From: a bacterium
GTDB lineage: Bacteria > Vulcanimicrobiota > Xenobia > Xenobiales > JADMJV01
Length of the DNA stretch: 64,000 nt
Assembly: GCA_018266105.1 (NCBI GenBank)
Contig: JAFEBA010000026.1
Span: 52,989 to 116,988, forward strand
Reading direction: 5' to 3'
Shown: positions 60,063 through 64,000 of the stretch, piece by piece
How the letters are laid out: the number at the start of each line of letters is the position of its first letter
Position numbering within the stretch: position 1 is the stretch's first letter
Translations under genes and position numbers: made by a program
Notes under the pieces: generated by a model
Seen by the model: the letters and a program-made list of their open reading frames with translations, nothing else
What the model was told of the DNA's origin: nothing
Database searches by the model: none

Positions 60063-61276
60063 CTATTCGTTGCGCAGAGCTTGAATCGGGTCCAGCCGTG
60101 AGGCCTTGAAGGCAGGGTAAAATCCGAAGAATACACCTACCACCAGCGAGAAGGTGAAGGCCAGGATGACGCTTTGGAGCGAGACGACCGGAGGCCACTG
60201 ACTGAATTTGGCGGCCAAATGGGCCAGTCCGTAGCCAAGGGCCACCCCGATGGCCCCGCCGGTCAACGAGAGCACGATCGATTCCACCAGGAACTGGCGC
60301 AAGATGTCTTTGCGCTTGGCTCCCAGCGCCATGCGGATGCCAATCTCGCGGATGCGTTCGGTTACGGAGACCAACATAATATTCATGATGCCGATGCCTC
60401 CGACCAGCAGCGAAACCGAAGCGATGCCGCCCAGCAGCAAGGTGAAGATCTGGGTGCTCTGATTGGCCGTTTCTGCGAACTCGGCTTGCGTGCGGATAGA
60501 GTAGTCGGGGTCCTCGCCCTCTTGAATATGGTGGCGCTGAAGCAGCACTTCGTTGATCTGCTTTTTGGCTCGATCGACCTGGTCTTTGGCGGCGGCTTCG
60601 GCCATGATATAGCGCACGTTGGATTGGCGCTGCAGGCGCTTCATGCAGGTGGTGTAGGGGACCATGATGACGTCGTCCTGACTCTGGCCGTAGGCGCTAT
60701 CGCCTTTTTCGGCGAGTTGGCCAATGACCCTCATTGGAATGCCTTTAACGCGTACGGTGGCGCCGATGGGGTTTTCGCCGCCAAAGAGATTATCGATGAC
60801 CACTTTGCCCAGCACGCAGACTTTGGCTGCGGCGCGTACGTCGTCATCCGTGAAAAAACGACCGTCCACAATGGCCCAGTTACGAATCTCCGGGTAGGAA
60901 ACGTCACAGCCCGTGATCTGGGTGCTCCAGTTTTGATCCTGAAAAACCACCTGAGCGTTGATCTGGGTCATGGGGCTGGTATTGCTGACGGCGGGGCACT
61001 GTTTGATGATTTCCTTGGCGTCCTCGACCGTCAGGGTGGAGGCGCCAAAGGCGCCGGTGCGGGCACCAGAGCTCTGACTGGATCCAGGAAAAATCATAAT
61101 GGTATTGGTGCCCAGGCTGGCGATGGTGGCTTCCACGCTGCGCTGGGCACCCGTGCCGATGGCCAGCATGGTAATTACCGTGGAGACGCCGATGATGATG
61201 CCCAGGGCCGTCAAAAAGGTGCGCAATTTATTGCGCATCAGGGCTGTCAGAGAAATTCGGAAGACCATCCAGAGGT

Positions 61277-61280
<4 letters not shown>
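60063..61280 (-). CDS. MacB/FtsX-type ABC transporter permease
   Basis: A 405-residue permease. It begins with the cytoplasmic-membrane segment RISLTALMRNKLRTFLTALGIIIGVSTVI typical of MacB_PCD proteins, then a periplasmic domain (~50-270). Three C-terminal FtsX helices follow (LLLGGIASVSLLVGGIGIMNIMLVS, RIREIGIRMALGAKRKDILR, PVVSLQSVILAFTFSLVVGVFFG). It transmits mechanical strokes for export of a lipid or peptide. Its start overlaps the ATPase stop by 4 nt. Confidence 0.93.
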
Positions 61281-62020
<740 letters not shown>

Positions 62021-62023
62021 TGT

Positions 62024-63607
62024 TTAGAACATGCGCGGGCCGCGCATGCCTCGCTGGTTGCCGCCGCTGCTGGAGCTGGAGTTACCGGCAGAAATGACGA
62101 GTTTATCGCCTTCCTTCAGGTCCCCCTTGACCATCTCGGTGTTGGTTCCATCGGTAATGCCGGGCGTAAACTTGTGCTCGATGAACTTACCGTTGGCGTC
62201 TACGGTATAGACGCTGCTCTGGCGCTGCCAGTTGCCGCGACGGCCACCACGCGGTCGCTCTCCGCCAGTCGGCGGCTGCCCGCTGTTGATGCCGGACTCG
62301 CGACTGCGGCGAGCAGGTGGCTTGTAGTCTGGAGGACGGAAGCGCAGGGCGGAATTGGGAATGAGGATGGCGTCCTCGCGGTTCTCCACTTCGATATTGA
62401 CGGTGGCGGTCATGCCCGGCTTGAGCTTTCCGTCCGGGTTGTGGGTCTCCACGATGACCACATAGGTGACGACGTTTTGCACCGTCACGGGGGCCTGGCG
62501 AACTTCCTTAACCTTACCGCGGAATCGCTGGTCAGGGAACGCATCAACGGTGAAGCTGGCCCGAGAACCGGCTTTGACCTGTCCGATGTCGGCCTCGTCC
62601 ACATTGGTCTGCACCTGGATCTGATCTAGATTTTCGGCCAGAGTGAAGAGGTCCGGAGCCTGGAACTGAGCGGCCACGGTCTGCCCCAGGGTTACCTTGC
62701 GATCCAGCACAATACCGTCGATCGGGGAGCGGATGGTGGTGTAATTTAAGTTGGTCTGGGCCTGACTCTGGTTCGCGCGAGCTTGAGAAACCTGGGCCTG
62801 GGCCCCCTGGACCTGGGCCTTGGCTGAGTTGAATTGCTCCTGGGCAGCCTCCTTACGCATGACGGCTGCCTCTACATCGGCCTGAGCCGCTTTGAGATTG
62901 GCCAGAGCCGAATTGACGCCGGCTCGGGCCGCCTCCACCTGCGCGCGCAGCGAGTCCACGCTGGCCTGGCTTGTGAGAGTGGTGGTGCGGGCCGTGTCCA
63001 GGTCGCTGGTGGCGATCAGGTCTCGTTCGCGCAGAGTCGACTGTCGCTTCTCGTTGCGTTCCGCCAGCCTCAGATCCGCCTGACCTTTGCGGACATTGGC
63101 CTCGGCCGTCACCAGGCCGGCCTGGGCATTGGCAACCTGACCGCGAGCACCTTCGACCTTGGCCTGTGCGCTCAGAATGGCTGCCTCAGCCGACCTGACA
63201 TTGGCCGCCTGGTTGCCCACGTTGGCCTCGGCGTTATGCAGAGAAGAGAGCGCGTTGTTGACGCTGGCCGTGGTTTGCTCGACCTGGGCGCGAAAGGTGG
63301 AGGGGTCGAGTTGAGCCAGGGGCTGGCGTTTGTGCACACGCGAATTGAAATCCACATACAGGCTCTGGATGATGCCGGAAACCTGGGAGCCGACAGTGAT
63401 TTGAGTGACGGCCTGGACATTGCCGGTGGCCGTAATGCGCGAGTGCAGGTCGCCCACGCTGACCGGAGCGGTTTCCACTTTAGCCTGGTCCGCCTGTTGG
63501 CGTTGCTTCCAGTAGTAGTAGCCACCGCCGCCGAGACCGCCCACGATCAGAATAAACCAGAAGAGACGAATCAGGCTACTTTTCAAGCGAGCGCTCCATA
63601 CTTCCAT
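62024..63607 (-). CDS. MacA/HlyD-type periplasmic adaptor protein
   Basis: A 527-residue protein. An N-terminal anchor helix (LIRLFWFILIVGGLGGGGYYY) is followed by the lipoyl/beta-barrel half (VSVGDLHSRITATGNVQAVT), an alanine/glutamine coiled-coil hairpin (~100-285), the return lipoyl half (NLNYTTIRSPIDGIVLDRKV), and a membrane-proximal C-terminal domain. The last ~130 residues are Arg/Gly/Ser-rich and longer than in MacA. It links the ABC permease to an outer-membrane channel, which is not encoded here. It is the first gene of the three-gene operon. Confidence 0.9.
   Translation of the reverse strand: MEVWSARLKSSLIRLFWFILIVGGLGGGGYYYWKQRQQADQAKVETAPVSVGDLHSRITATGNVQAVTQITVGSQVSGIIQSLYVDFNSRVHKRQPLAQLDPSTFRAQVEQTTASVNNALSSLHNAEANVGNQAANVRSAEAAILSAQAKVEGARGQVANAQAGLVTAEANVRKGQADLRLAERNEKRQSTLRERDLIATSDLDTARTTTLTSQASVDSLRAQVEAARAGVNSALANLKAAQADVEAAVMRKEAAQEQFNSAKAQVQGAQAQVSQARANQSQAQTNLNYTTIRSPIDGIVLDRKVTLGQTVAAQFQAPDLFTLAENLDQIQVQTNVDEADIGQVKAGSRASFTVDAFPDQRFRGKVKEVRQAPVTVQNVVTYVVIVETHNPDGKLKPGMTATVNIEVENREDAILIPNSALRFRPPDYKPPARRSRESGINSGQPPTGGERPRGGRRGNWQRQSSVYTVDANGKFIEHKFTPGITDGTNTEMVKGDLKEGDKLVISAGNSSSSSGGNQRGMRGPRMF

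Positions 63608-64000
<393 letters not shown>

Overview
The window is dense, high-GC bacterial chromosomal DNA (about 50 protein genes, short gaps, many 1-4 nt start/stop overlaps). Diderm features are present: predicted lipoprotein and Sec signal peptides, a MacA/MacB-type tripartite-pump module, type II/IV-pilus parts and a FecR protein. The right edge holds the last ~155 nt of a 16S rRNA gene on the minus strand. Its 3' end carries the canonical anti-Shine-Dalgarno core, and GGAGG-type ribosome sites occur upstream of several genes. The lineage cannot be fixed from the sequence alone. The 16S tail looks Proteobacteria-like (beta/gamma-style helix 44), while the proteins (an unusual FlhA pair, a SARP-type regulator, Ser/Thr kinases, many unrecognised secreted and glycine-rich proteins) look more like a poorly cultured, deep-branching phylum.

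Layout. 0-5.3 kb: alpha/beta hydrolase, frameshifted M29 aminopeptidase, two methyltransferases, a caspase-like (clan CD) protease with a membrane hairpin, and a divergent glycine-zipper protein. 5.4-16.5 kb: DUF1152-like protein, a complete FlhA/SctV-family export gate, a double hybrid histidine kinase, a FecR protein, and an unusual multi-domain membrane protein joining FliF-like, FliG-N-like and FlhA-C-like segments. 16.6-28 kb: AI-2E-family permease, agmatine-deiminase-like enzyme, FHA-adenylate cyclase, acyl-CoA dehydrogenase, two beta-propeller proteins, short MFS protein, M20 peptidase and a signal-less subtilisin. 28-40 kb: HTH/coiled-coil protein, secreted B-lectin protein, signal-less lytic transglycosylase, GH144-type glucanase, an SRPBCC-ArsR operon with two visible palindromic operators, PrpF isomerase, deaminase, and REC-SARP regulator. 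40-46 kb: pilus/pseudopilus cluster (PilX-like, two prepilins, transmembrane Ser/Thr kinase, GspF). 46-57 kb: glycine-zipper proteins (one with a natural C-terminal His6), ankyrin protein, tandem methyltransferase, HEAT and propeller proteins, MFS pump, YflT-like stress protein. 57-64 kb: esterase, a desaturase very like eukaryotic dihydroceramide delta-4 desaturase (DEGS1), second Ser/Thr kinase, MacB-type ABC exporter (permease, ATPase, adaptor), and the 16S 3' end.

The most interesting possibility is a divergent type III-like export system. The window encodes an FlhA homologue and a second protein that recombines FliF-, FliG- and FlhA-like pieces, but none of the usual neighbours. It also contains a set of proteins without Sec signals (proteases, a lipase-like hydrolase, a lytic transglycosylase, glycine-zipper proteins), most of which begin M-(K/Q/N)-(I/V) with a short polar or proline-rich leader. 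A link between the two is inference only. Other points worth following are the DEGS1-like desaturase, the apparently unlinked 16S gene, and the readable ArsR operator/promoter layout.
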